DNA from: Blastocatellia bacterium UBA7656
GTDB taxonomy: Bacteria; Acidobacteriota; Blastocatellia; UBA7656
Assembly (NCBI GenBank): GCA_002483445.1
Contig: DLHY01000142.1
Coordinates: 1 to 64,000 of the forward strand
Length of the DNA: 64,000 bases
Reading direction: 5' to 3'
Part shown: piece by piece, positions 33,811 to 42,713 of the stretch
How positions within the stretch are numbered: position 1 is the stretch's first letter
Layout of the letters: the number at the start of each line of letters is the position of its first letter
Notes under the pieces: model-generated
Told to the model about the DNA's origin: nothing
Seen by the model: the letters and a program-made list of their open reading frames with translations, nothing else
Databases searched by the model: none
Made by a program: the position numbers and the translations under genes

Positions 33811-34035
33811 TTAGTTTGCTCTCATCAGGAATATGTCATAAGCCCAGCGGCCAGGCTGTGCGCCGCGCGTATCGCGGACTTTTGCGCGATAGCGAAACTG
33901 ATTGCCATACTGATCCTGTCGCCTCGACTCCCGGTAAGCGAGACTGATGGACGCTAAACCGAGGGAAAGCAAACGGTGGAGTTCGCTCGCCTCCGAAATC
34001 CCATTGTGATTAGTGTCTTGCCACAGACGCAGCGC
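33811..34035 (-). pseudogene. C-terminal tail of a large protein, cut by IS21-family sequence
   Basis: The minus-strand frame ending TAA at 33811-33813 reads LWQDTNHNGISEASEL, then SLAYRESRRQDQYGNQFRYR, then AKVRDTRGAQPGRWAYDIFL. DTNHNGISEASE resembles an EF-hand-like calcium loop (D1, N3, N5, G6, E12). This tail is familiar from large secreted repeat proteins of acidobacteria, though I cannot name the family. About 70 residues remain. Upstream the sequence turns into an istA remnant on the opposite strand at about 34035, so the rest was lost by insertion plus deletion. Confidence 0.65.
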
Positions 34036-34364
34036 CAGGTCGTTCCCAAACTCATTGAGGATTTGGGTGAGCCGTTCGGCAAGCTGTGGGAGTTGTTATA
34101 TCAAACCCACGGCGGACTAGAAGCCGCCCGCACACTGGCGAGGCTGCTCGGGGGGTCATCAATAAGCACGATGAGCAAAGTGTGCGAGTCCTGCTTGAGC
34201 AGGCGCTTTCGGAGACAACGGCTGGTAGAGAGACTTCAGACCCCGAAGAAGGCGAGCGGAGAGCGACTATCGTCGAAGCGCCTGAGAGATTGCGAGCATA
34301 CGAGATCAAACGAGCCAGCGCGGCAGACTGCGATCTTCTGCTCGCGGAAGGAGGCGCTCTATGA
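34036..34364 (+). pseudogene. istA: IS21-family istA transposase C-terminal remnant, frameshifted
   Basis: VVPKLIEDLGEPFGKLWELL, then THGGLEAARTLARLLG in one frame. After a six-G run at about 34151-34156 the frame shifts and continues INKHDEQSVRVLLEQAL and RLRAYEIKRASAADCDLLL to TGA at 34364. This is the C-terminal part of IstA; the helix-turn-helix and DDE domains are gone. The stop overlaps the istB ATG (ATGA), the normal IS21 coupling. Confidence 0.75.
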
Positions 34365-34530
34365 GCCAGGTGAGGGAGGCCGTGACAGGAGAATATCTCA
34401 GGGCGTTGAGATTGCCCTCGTTGGCTCGAAGATATGAGGAGTTGGCATGTCAGGCGGCAGATCAAGGATGGGCCTGTGAGGATTACCTGCGAGAACTACT
34501 GGAAGCGGAAGGCCAGCACAGGGGGGGAGT
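34361..34530 (+). pseudogene. istB: IS21-family istB helper ATPase, 5' fragment
   Basis: About 55 residues of the IstB N-terminus: YLRALRLPSLARRYEELACQ and EDYLRELLEAE. The similarity ends at a seven-G run near 34522, after which the sequence leads into the zinc-ribbon gene. The AAA+ domain is absent, so the element is dead. Together with the istA remnant about 500 bases of IS21-like sequence are left. Confidence 0.75.
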
Positions 34531-34625
34531 TATTGTTCAACCTGTTGAGCGAGGCGGCGATGAACGCCAGTTTTCCATGCTATATTCCTGTTTGCCCGAT
34601 AAACCGAATCATCAATGAGGTCGCC

Positions 34626-34907
34626 ATGACGTGTCACGCCTGCAAACAGGAAGTCAAATTCGAGGAAAAGATTTCTCGCACCGAAGAATGCCCTCACTGC
34701 GGCGCGGATGTTCACTCGTGTCTCAACTGTTTGAATTACGACCGCAGTGCGCACAATCAATGCCGCGAGCCGCAGGCCGAATGGCAATCTGATCGCGAGC
34801 GGGCGAACTTCTGCGATTACTTCATCCCGAACAAGCTCATCTCACAGGGCAATAAAAGCGCGACAAGTGGCACGCGCCGCGCCTTCGATGACTTGTTCAA
34901 AAAATGA
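34626..34907 (+). CDS. Cys-rich zinc-ribbon protein
   Basis: 93 residues with CHACKQEV, CPHCGADVHSCLNCLNYD and later Cys and His (HNQC, FCDYF), probably two zinc sites. A conserved small bacterial protein type whose function I do not know. GAGGT precedes the ATG at 34626; a longer frame upstream runs into the IS21 remnant and is not used. TATATT at 34581 could be a -10 element. Confidence 0.75.
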   Translation: MTCHACKQEVKFEEKISRTEECPHCGADVHSCLNCLNYDRSAHNQCREPQAEWQSDRERANFCDYFIPNKLISQGNKSATSGTRRAFDDLFKK

Positions 34908-34980
34908 ATTGGAGTGTGTGCGCGAATTGTAGGTGCGCGGGTTGTGTGATTACATATTGAGCAAGTAAACGCGGATTGTG

Positions 34981-35496
34981 TTACTTGGTGCTTTTGGGCT
35001 TGGTAAAATCTGGGCCCTTCCGCTTCTCGGTAAATGGACTTTTGGGTTTGGTAAAATCTGGACTCTTGCGCTTCTTGGTAAATGGGCTTTCCTGCCCGCT
35101 CTGCGCAAGCAAAGCTCCGATTACTTTCTTTGTCTCTTCGTCTGCAAAAACGCGCTTCAATCCATCTTTAAACTCTTGCTCGTCTCTTGCCAGAAATTTT
35201 TTCTGCTTAATATCCGACCTTGGCATTTCGAAAAAGGCCGGATACATCGAAGTCACTTTATGCTCAACATCAAGCAGAGGATGGCGATAGAAATTGAGAG
35301 CCGGGGCGACAAGATATAGCGTATGACGCAAAACCCCCTCGATGTCAGATAGTGTTGTCTCGACCTTAGCCTCAACAATGTTTTTGGTTTTCTGGCCGAG
35401 GAGTGATGCCTGCTGCTTAAGAATGGTTACTGGCGGCACCTCGTCTGTGACAGAGGCGATCTCAACCGGCCAAAGATCATCAATCGCGGTAGACAT
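34981..35496 (-). CDS. Unknown protein with basic tandem C-terminal repeat
   Basis: 171 residues. The body (ILKQQASLLGQKTKNIVEAKVE, TLYLVAPALNFYRHPLL, EFKDGLKRVFADEETKKVIGALLAQ) looks like a compact globular domain of a widespread unnamed family. The C-terminus carries two copies of a 16-residue unit, SPFTKKRKSPDFTKPK and SPFTEKRKGPDFTKPK, strongly basic and probably disordered or nucleic-acid binding. It starts 15 bases after the EEP nuclease gene on the same strand, so the two form a unit. Base use is more AT-rich than the neighbours. Function unknown. Confidence 0.7.
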   Translation of the reverse strand: MSTAIDDLWPVEIASVTDEVPPVTILKQQASLLGQKTKNIVEAKVETTLSDIEGVLRHTLYLVAPALNFYRHPLLDVEHKVTSMYPAFFEMPRSDIKQKKFLARDEQEFKDGLKRVFADEETKKVIGALLAQSGQESPFTKKRKSPDFTKPKSPFTEKRKGPDFTKPKSTK

Positions 35497-35511
35497 ATCG
35501 AACTCCTTTCC

Positions 35512-36315
35512 TCATATTTCCAGAGCAAATAATAACGGAAGATGATCCGACAAGCGAGCATTCGGAATCCCGGAACGTCTGACGAGCGATGTGCTTCCGC
35601 ACTTCTCCAATACTCGCAGGCTCGCGCTGTCGAATGATTTCAGTAAATCCGGCCTGATAAGAACCTGATCGAACAGGTGCCAGAAGTACTTGATGAATGA
35701 TCCGCTCTTCTCGTAATAAGTTCCGGGCGGCCCTTCAGTATCGTCTCCAAAGCGACCCCACATTGGATTGTAGAAGAAAGGATAGGATTCTTTATTGATC
35801 GATCTCTTTCCCTTTCTCGCGATGCCTCGTGTCATGACCGCGTGCCATCCGTTGGCTGAAATCATCCCCTCCTCGAAAGGATTCATGTTCAAGTCTCCCA
35901 CTAACACAGTTCTCGAATGCCCGACTCTGCTTTCTATTTCACGAACTCTTGCTGATAAGCGCGAAGCCATCGCCCATTGATCGCCCGCCTTCAAATGCAA
36001 TTTACTTGGAGCGTGTACGGCAACAAGTAATATCTCTCTTCGCTCCGGCAAACTCACTCGACGCACTGTGAGATAAGGTTCGCTATGCTCAAACTGCATA
36101 TACTCGCCAGGAAATCGAGTGTAAATCACGACTCTCGTTTCACTGCTGTCTGACAGGTGGAATAGATTGTCGGTATTTGCATTGAGGTCGCTCAATACTT
36201 GTATTTCATCAGGGCATTCCGCAAGTATGACCACTTCCACGTTATGCTCTTCGACTATATCCGACAGCACTCGGCCTATGGAATTTTTCTTGATGTTCCA
36301 GAAAAGGAACTTCAT
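35512..36315 (-). CDS. Endonuclease/exonuclease/phosphatase (EEP) family protein
   Basis: 267 residues. EEP motifs are present: FLFWNIKKN (metal Asn), VVILAECP (metal Glu), LLVAVHAPSK, VGDLNMNPFE and the terminal RLSDHLPLLF (catalytic His). The family includes DNases, RNases and lipid phosphatases, so the substrate is open. No signal peptide, hence cytosolic. It is paired with the unknown protein downstream and lies next to IS21 debris, which suggests an accessory, possibly defensive, module. Confidence 0.82.
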   Translation of the reverse strand: MKFLFWNIKKNSIGRVLSDIVEEHNVEVVILAECPDEIQVLSDLNANTDNLFHLSDSSETRVVIYTRFPGEYMQFEHSEPYLTVRRVSLPERREILLVAVHAPSKLHLKAGDQWAMASRLSARVREIESRVGHSRTVLVGDLNMNPFEEGMISANGWHAVMTRGIARKGKRSINKESYPFFYNPMWGRFGDDTEGPPGTYYEKSGSFIKYFWHLFDQVLIRPDLLKSFDSASLRVLEKCGSTSLVRRSGIPNARLSDHLPLLFALEI

Positions 36316-36348
36316 GCCAATCCTCTGATATTACTGTTTGCTCTGATC

Positions 36349-38163
36349 TCACGAAGGCGACATGCCTGCCGGATGAATCGTGTCGTCCGGCCCAAGCGAA
36401 TACTGCATCGCAGCCAGTCGCGCCTGTGCGCGCGCCACATCTCTCAACGTTATTATTCCGAGCAATCGCGTGTCGTCAGAGCGCGAGACTACGGGAAGTT
36501 GCGAAAGCTCCCGCTGAGCGAGTTTCAAAATGACAGTATCGAGTGTCTGATCGGGGTGAGCGTGAACGACTTTCTTCACCATGAAGTCGGCTATCATCTC
36601 AGAATGGCGGCCTTCGGCTTCGAGCCGCTTCAGATCGTTTGTCGTTATGAGTCCGGCCATCGCTCCGTCGTTCATCACCGGGTAGCCGTTGAATTCCAGC
36701 TTGCCCACAACGTCCAGAGCTTCGGCCACTGTGACGTCATCAGGCAGCGTGACGACATCGCGCGTCATCACCGATGCGGCGGTTATGCGGGCCAGCGCGT
36801 CCGTCTTTGGCGCGTGTCCGAGATGTATGCCGTCCTGAAAAAGAAATGCTTCATAAATCGAAAGCGGCGAAAGGCGCGACGCGACCGCGTAAGCCAGAGC
36901 GTTTGCGATCATAACAGGCAGGATGATTTCATAGTTGTAAGTCATCTCGAATATGAGAAGTATCGAAGTTATCGGCACGCGGATGACCGCAGCGAACATC
37001 GCGCCCATCCCGACGAGCGCGAATGCGCCGCGCACAATATTGGCATCAGGCTCGATGTAAGCGACCAGGTGCCACATAGCCGCGCCCAGCATTCCGCCAA
37101 TGAACATCGAAGGCCCAAGCACTCCGCCCGACATCCCCGCTCCGTAGCTGAATGAAGATGCAAGTATCTTCGCCGCGAGCAATGCCAGCACCGCTTTGAA
37201 AACGAGTTGATCCTGTCCCTGAAGCACCTGACCCAGGAAATCATATCCGATGCCGAGCGAATGAGGCTGCCACACTCCGATCACGCCGATTATCACGCCG
37301 CCGATTGCGGGCTTGGACCACGATGGAACATTCAGGCGATCTCGAAAGGCCATGCGCAAAAACAGGATCAGCTTTGAAAATCCCACACCCACAACACCCG
37401 CCGCTACTCCCAACAGCGCATAAGCGAAAAGCTCTTTCGGATGATTGAGCGCGTAGATGTTCGCCCCTGCAAAAAGCGGGTGCGCGCCCAACAGCCATCG
37501 CTCGATGGTCGAAGAGATGACCGCCGCGACGACTATCGAGGCGGCAAGCTTCTGATTGAGGTCGCCTATGATCTCTTCGAGCGCGAATGTAACGGCAGCT
37601 ATCGGAGTGTTGAAAGCAGCCGCGATAGCTGCGGCGGCCCCCACAGGCAGTTGATTCATCTGCTTGCGGCGCGGTATGGAAAAGAGCCGCGCGATTGCAT
37701 TCGACAGAGCCGCGCAGATTTGAACCGTCGGCCCTTCGCGTCCGAGGCTCGCGCCCGACCCGACGCAAAGCGCGCTGATGACAGCCTTGCCCGCCGCCAC
37801 TCGCATGGGGACGCGACCGTAGTCCATCGCGTAAGCGATCTTGACCTGCGGAATGCCGCTCCCTCTCGCTTCGGGCGCGAAGTAGTGAATCAAAAGTCCT
37901 GCGGCAAGTCCTCCGGCTACGGGGATGACCATCATCCAGACCACGCGCGATGGCCCCTCCATAGCGATGGCCCGCTCGATCAGATTCGACGAGATGAGTT
38001 TGATCAGAAGGTGATAGCTGACGGCCATCAACCCGCAGGCGACGGCTATCGTGATAGTGAGTATGAAATACTTTTGATTGGAGGGCAGGCGAAGCCGATG
38101 GAATATGCGCGTCGCGCCAAGCTCGATTTGGTACCACTTTTTTGTCAGTTGCGCTTGCGCCAC
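36349..38163 (-). CDS. ClC-type chloride channel/antiporter with CBS domains
   Basis: 604 residues. The membrane domain (about 1-440) contains the anion-site motifs GSGIPQVK, GREGPTVQ with the gating Glu, and GVLGPSMFIGG. A C-terminal pair of CBS domains (about 465-585: VMTRDVVTLPDDVTVAEAL, FMVKKVVHAHPDQTLDTV) probably senses adenine nucleotides. The start is GTG at 38163. It moves chloride, nitrate or fluoride-like anions; the antiporter or channel mode cannot be decided here. Confidence 0.93.
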   Translation of the reverse strand: MAQAQLTKKWYQIELGATRIFHRLRLPSNQKYFILTITIAVACGLMAVSYHLLIKLISSNLIERAIAMEGPSRVVWMMVIPVAGGLAAGLLIHYFAPEARGSGIPQVKIAYAMDYGRVPMRVAAGKAVISALCVGSGASLGREGPTVQICAALSNAIARLFSIPRRKQMNQLPVGAAAAIAAAFNTPIAAVTFALEEIIGDLNQKLAASIVVAAVISSTIERWLLGAHPLFAGANIYALNHPKELFAYALLGVAAGVVGVGFSKLILFLRMAFRDRLNVPSWSKPAIGGVIIGVIGVWQPHSLGIGYDFLGQVLQGQDQLVFKAVLALLAAKILASSFSYGAGMSGGVLGPSMFIGGMLGAAMWHLVAYIEPDANIVRGAFALVGMGAMFAAVIRVPITSILLIFEMTYNYEIILPVMIANALAYAVASRLSPLSIYEAFLFQDGIHLGHAPKTDALARITAASVMTRDVVTLPDDVTVAEALDVVGKLEFNGYPVMNDGAMAGLITTNDLKRLEAEGRHSEMIADFMVKKVVHAHPDQTLDTVILKLAQRELSQLPVVSRSDDTRLLGIITLRDVARAQARLAAMQYSLGPDDTIHPAGMSPS

Positions 38164-38259
38164 TCTTTCACCGGATAGATCCTTTGCGCGCTCGTCTGCC
38201 GCGGGCTTGTGTTAAACAATAATGTAGCGCGAAGAGTGATGAATGAAAACTCTTTCTCG

Positions 38260-39414
38260 TCAGGTTTCCATTTCATAAATTCTGTACGTCTTGTAATGGC
38301 GTCCGCCGATGAGCCGCGCCGCGCGATTCATCATCACATTGTTTTCCAGCACCCAACTCATCTCCGAATCCTCGTAGCCGAACTTCACGACATCGCGATA
38401 AATCCTCTCGTAAAAGAGCGAAGCCACGCCGAGGCTCTGATGCTCTTTGATGATGCCCATTATTATGATTCGGAAGAACGCGAGGCGGCGCGAGTGCCAC
38501 AAAAGTTTTATCAATCCGAACGGAAACAATCGCCCATCGATTTTTTTCAAAGCGCGATTGATATCCGGCACCGCAAGGAAAAAACCAATGGGTTCCGCCT
38601 CGCCGCTGTCGGTTTTCTTTTCCGCGATGTAAACGATCCTCGGATCGACGATCTGCTTGAGGTCTTTGGCCAAATGCGCGAACTCTTCTTCGATCATCGG
38701 CACGAATCCCCAGTTGTTGCTCCATGCGTCGTTGTAGACGCGGCGAATGATGTCAGCCTCGCGGCGGATGTTTTTCATATCGACACAGCGCACGCTTATG
38801 TTTTCTCTGAGCCGGTCGGCCACTCCTTTGAGCTTGTCCGAAAGAATGAATGACCTGGGCGAAATTTGATAGGCATACATATCGACAGCTTTGCGAAGGC
38901 CGCTCTGCTCAAGAAGATCGATGTAACAGGGCGGGTTGTAAGCCATCATAACGAAAGGCGCGGAATCGAAGCCTTCGACCAGCAGGCCGCATTCATAATT
39001 GGGCGAAGGATTGAACGGGCCGCGCAAAAAGACGGCCCCGCGTTCTCTCACCCAACTCCTCGCGGTTTCGATCAAAGCAGACGCGACGGCCTGATCCCTT
39101 TCCGCTTCGAAGAATCCGAAGAACCCTCCGCGCTCGTTGTGAAAGCTGTTATGCGCGTGATTGATTATCGCCATGATGCGGCCCACCACTCGATGATCTC
39201 GATAAGCGAGAAACATCTCGACATCGGCGGTCTTGTAAAACGGATGCCGTCGAGTGTCCAGCATATCCTTTTGCGCCAGTCGCAGCGGCGGCACCCAATG
39301 CGGATCATCGCGATAAAGCCGGTAAGGGAGTTCGAGAAACTCGCGCTTCTCTCTCGCCGATTTTGCCGGACGGATATCGATCTCCGCGTCTTCTGCCATC
39401 TTTGTCGTGCTCAT
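38260..39414 (-). CDS. GNAT-like N-acetyltransferase family protein
   Basis: 384 residues with two GNAT-like halves: PYRLYRDDPHWVPPLRLAQKD and MFLAYRDHRVVGRIMAIINH in the first, and AEPIGFFLAVPDINRALKK with LGVASLFYERI in the second. This is the YghO-like family, widespread but without known substrate. It begins 10 bases after the AddB-like gene on the same strand and is probably co-transcribed. Confidence 0.8.
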   Translation of the reverse strand: MSTTKMAEDAEIDIRPAKSAREKREFLELPYRLYRDDPHWVPPLRLAQKDMLDTRRHPFYKTADVEMFLAYRDHRVVGRIMAIINHAHNSFHNERGGFFGFFEAERDQAVASALIETARSWVRERGAVFLRGPFNPSPNYECGLLVEGFDSAPFVMMAYNPPCYIDLLEQSGLRKAVDMYAYQISPRSFILSDKLKGVADRLRENISVRCVDMKNIRREADIIRRVYNDAWSNNWGFVPMIEEEFAHLAKDLKQIVDPRIVYIAEKKTDSGEAEPIGFFLAVPDINRALKKIDGRLFPFGLIKLLWHSRRLAFFRIIIMGIIKEHQSLGVASLFYERIYRDVVKFGYEDSEMSWVLENNVMMNRAARLIGGRHYKTYRIYEMET

Positions 39415-39424
39415 ATTTCAAATC

Positions 39425-42400
39425 TCAAATCTCAAATCTCAGAGACCCGATGCGACACATACATTCGTACTCGCAGTTGGTGTAGCAGCGATTATCATTC
39501 GGCCTGACAGGAAATTTTCCCGCGCGGGCCAGCCCTGCGTACTCGCGTATCTTTTCTTCCGCGTGCGCGATCACTGCATCGATGCTGAGTCGTTCATCCT
39601 CTGCGTGAGGTATCTCTGATCCCTTCTTTCTACTGGTGATGTGCAGGTAGTAGGCGGAAGCAACCTGCGCTTGAGGGTTCAATGCGCGGCTTGCGGCCAT
39701 CAGATAAATCGGCAGTTGAAGGTTGCGGCCTTCTATCGCGTCGCTGTGTTTGATGGGCGTGCGCGTGGTCTTGTAATCGATGACCACCCAGCCCTCCTGG
39801 CTCTCATCTATTCTGTCAATCGCGCCGCAAATTCTGATTTCACCTTCCCTGCATTCGACCGTGAGGGGCCGCGCGTCGCCGAGTCCGAATTTTCGCTCGA
39901 AGGCGATGGGGCGAGCCGGTCGCTCCGAGTTCCACTGAGCTTCTTTGAAAAACAATCTGGCTATGTGTCGCTTGATCTCCACTTTTTCAAACTCCCAGAA
40001 AACGCCCTGCCTGATTTCGCCTTCGCTCGCCATCTCTTCGAGCGTCTCTTCAGCAACCCGCGCAGCCTCATCAGCGCACCTCTGAGCCGTTTCAATGCTG
40101 ACCTCGATTTTGCTTTCTCTCAATCGCGTGTGCGCCCTTTCGAGGATTTTGTGATACGCAGTTCCCAGCCTCGATGGGACGAATCCCTCGACAGGCTCTT
40201 CAGCAGACTTGAGCCTGAGCGCGTGTCGGGCGAAGAAGCGAAACGGACACACGCCATAATCATTGATCTGACTCGCGCTCCAGCGATGATCCGTCCCAAA
40301 CATACTTTTGATCTCTTCGAGAAGATCATGACTTTCCATCTCTCCGCCGAATCGCCCGCGCGACCGGGCGAGCCTGTCGCGTTCCATCGTCGCGCCGCGC
40401 AGAACGGCCTTCCATCTCGCCATCTCATGTTCGAGTTTGGATGAGGCAATGCGCGCTTCATCGCTCGCAGTTCGATCTTCGTCAAGGCTCCGTCCGATCT
40501 CGCGCGCAGTGATGAAGGCAAGCTCATCCATAGAGGTTATTTCATTCAAAGGGACGCGCTCGAAGGTGGCGGCCTGCTGCGGAATCACTGTTTTTCGAGT
40601 GCGCGCGCAAGCCTCGACTTCATCGATAAGATAAGACCTCAGCAACTCGCCGCCCGCAAGGTCTGTTCTCGCATAAGCGAGATAGAGCCGCTCGGTCGCA
40701 GCGGCCATCGCTTTATAAAACTGCGCGAGGTCAGCGCCCGCGTCTGAAGCCGTCTCCGTCAGATCGATCCCCGCAGAGCGAAGCTGCTCGCGCTCGATGA
40801 GAGTGTAAGGGAATCGCTCGGTTGCGCGGGCAGGGAATTCGCCCTCAATGAGACCGAGTACGAACACTGCGCGGTAACGTCGCGGTCGCAGGTTGTGCGC
40901 TTCCTGAGCGAGGACGGAAGAGGAAAGAGAATCGCGCTCTATCGTGGTTGCTCCGACGGCGCGCTCAAGCTCCCTGTAAAAAACAGCCCACTCGACCTCT
41001 TCATTTACGCTGTCTCGATCCTGTTCGATTGCCTGGAGCAGAGAGCGGAGAGTTTCGATCACCTCGCGGTTTTGTTCCGCATCATTTCCGCTGCGCATTT
41101 GCGTTTCGATATCGAATTCGCTGATCAACTCGATGGCTCTTTGCGCAAACAGCGGAGCAGGCGCGCGATCAGGAAGCGACGCTGCTTTGAAAAATCTGTC
41201 GAGGCTTTCCTGAAGCTTCGGGTACTGCTCTCTTTGCGCGTCTTTGCCTTCCTCATCTCTGAAATAATCATCTCGCCGCTCAGGTTTTTTTTCGGCTGCG
41301 GCGCGCAGAGCTTCCATCCACTGCTCCCGCGCGCGAGTGACATTTCCCGTGATAGAAACGTGATCCAGGAGATTGATCGCCTGCTCGTCCAGATTGAACC
41401 GCGAGAGATTGAAAAAAGGCGAGCGCAAACAATCCATCACCGCGCGGCGCGGGAACGATTCGGAAGACAAAGCGAGGAGCCGCAAAAAAGATATCACCGC
41501 CGGATTTTCATCCAGTCGAAGAGGAGTGTCGATGGCGAACGGGACGGAACACTCATGAAATATTTTTTGCAGATGATGCGAGTAAACCGGGAGCGAGCGA
41601 CATACTATAGTTATGTCATCCATCGCGAAATGATTTTCGAGTAGAAGCTTTTTTATCTCGCGCGCGGCGGCGCGAACTTCAGCGGCGCGATCAGGCGCGG
41701 AGATTACGTTTATCGGCGCGGACTCCGAAGCGTCAGCTTGCGAGGGAGCGGCTATGTCATCCATCAATCGCGCTGATGCGCGAGAGATTTCATTCGAGGG
41801 CGACGCCTGAAGTTCTGTTATTTCAGCGCCCGTCGATTCGAATCTTCTGCGAGTCCGATCCTGCCAGAGATGAACGGCGCGGCCCGTTTCATAAGTCAGA
41901 GTCGCCACCGTTTCAACTCCGAGTTGTGAAAGCCGTGAGAGCAATCCGACCTGAACCGGCGTGTAAAAATCGAATCCGTCGGCGACGACGAGCGAAAAGC
42001 GATCAGCGATATTTTCTCGCGATGATTGTTCGAGCGCGCGGAGCGATTCAAGCCCCGCGCCTTCCGCATCTATGAGATTCGATAATCGAAGTCGCGCCCG
42101 GTAGCGCGTGAATATGAGGGCGATGTCGCGGTCTTTCGCCTCTCTTGCCGAAGCGATGAGCGAAAATTTTTCTTCGTCCGTTCCGCTGCGCCACAACTCA
42201 TCGATGAAATGAGAAATCGCCGCCGCAAGCCCTGCGCTTTTAGCGATCCTGCCCAGGTAACAGAGTTTGTTTTGCTCATCAAGTTCACTGATGGTTCGGC
42301 GGAGCAGGCGGTCACGCTCGACTTTTTTCAAAACGTGAACCGTTCGTTTCGTCTCCGTGAGAATATCCGTGTAGAGACCGGGAAAAGTTTTGACGACCTG

Positions 42401-42586
42401 ATATGGCCTGCTCGAAGCGATGTTCTGATCGAGCAAAAAAGATTGAAGACGGTCGAACATCATCTGCGAGTTAGCGGAAGGAACGATCAACATCGCGTTG
42501 CCGCTTCGACTTGAAAGAGCGTCAGCCATGCGCGCAATCGCCTCGCGGGTTTTTCCTGAATTGGGAGGGCCGATTATAAGCTTCAT
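39425..42586 (-). CDS. AddB-like ATP-dependent nuclease/helicase subunit
   Basis: About 1053 residues. Walker A is GPPNSGKT at the N-terminus, followed by UvrD-like helicase folds. The C-terminal RecB-type nuclease has WVVIDYKTTRTP with the Asp-x-Lys pair. The iron-sulfur cysteines typical of AddB are present: one in DYGVCPFRFF and three in CYTNCEYECMC. It processes double-strand breaks for RecA loading with AddA, which is not in this window. The ATG at 42586 (MKLIIGPPNSGKT) is preferred to the start 13 codons upstream. Confidence 0.88.
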   Translation of the reverse strand: MKLIIGPPNSGKTREAIARMADALSSRSGNAMLIVPSANSQMMFDRLQSFLLDQNIASSRPYQVVKTFPGLYTDILTETKRTVHVLKKVERDRLLRRTISELDEQNKLCYLGRIAKSAGLAAAISHFIDELWRSGTDEEKFSLIASAREAKDRDIALIFTRYRARLRLSNLIDAEGAGLESLRALEQSSRENIADRFSLVVADGFDFYTPVQVGLLSRLSQLGVETVATLTYETGRAVHLWQDRTRRRFESTGAEITELQASPSNEISRASARLMDDIAAPSQADASESAPINVISAPDRAAEVRAAAREIKKLLLENHFAMDDITIVCRSLPVYSHHLQKIFHECSVPFAIDTPLRLDENPAVISFLRLLALSSESFPRRAVMDCLRSPFFNLSRFNLDEQAINLLDHVSITGNVTRAREQWMEALRAAAEKKPERRDDYFRDEEGKDAQREQYPKLQESLDRFFKAASLPDRAPAPLFAQRAIELISEFDIETQMRSGNDAEQNREVIETLRSLLQAIEQDRDSVNEEVEWAVFYRELERAVGATTIERDSLSSSVLAQEAHNLRPRRYRAVFVLGLIEGEFPARATERFPYTLIEREQLRSAGIDLTETASDAGADLAQFYKAMAAATERLYLAYARTDLAGGELLRSYLIDEVEACARTRKTVIPQQAATFERVPLNEITSMDELAFITAREIGRSLDEDRTASDEARIASSKLEHEMARWKAVLRGATMERDRLARSRGRFGGEMESHDLLEEIKSMFGTDHRWSASQINDYGVCPFRFFARHALRLKSAEEPVEGFVPSRLGTAYHKILERAHTRLRESKIEVSIETAQRCADEAARVAEETLEEMASEGEIRQGVFWEFEKVEIKRHIARLFFKEAQWNSERPARPIAFERKFGLGDARPLTVECREGEIRICGAIDRIDESQEGWVVIDYKTTRTPIKHSDAIEGRNLQLPIYLMAASRALNPQAQVASAYYLHITSRKKGSEIPHAEDERLSIDAVIAHAEEKIREYAGLARAGKFPVRPNDNRCYTNCEYECMCRIGSLRFEI

Positions 42587-42662
42587 ATCGAGAGGGCGGA
42601 TTATATCCGATGCCGTGAAAGCCAATCCACCGCTGGACGCAATCTCATCAAGGTTTGCGAGC

Positions 42663-42692
42663 TTGACAATCAGTCATTTCAGAAACTACTTT
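42663..42692 (+). promoter_or_regulatory. Candidate promoter of the restriction-modification pair
   Basis: TTGACA (42663-42668), an 18-base spacer and TACTTT (42687-42692), 22 bases before the methyltransferase ATG. The leader would be very short. Confidence 0.45.
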
Positions 42693-42713
42693 TACTCACC
42701 CTGAGAGTTTAGA

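Larger units (their letters stand above)
34036..34530 (+). mobile_element. Decayed IS21-family insertion remnant
   Basis: The element combines the 3' part of istA and the 5' part of istB. Terminal inverted repeats are not recognisable. The left edge abuts an interrupted gene tail on the other strand. The right edge is followed 100 bases later by an intact zinc-ribbon gene. Confidence 0.65.
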
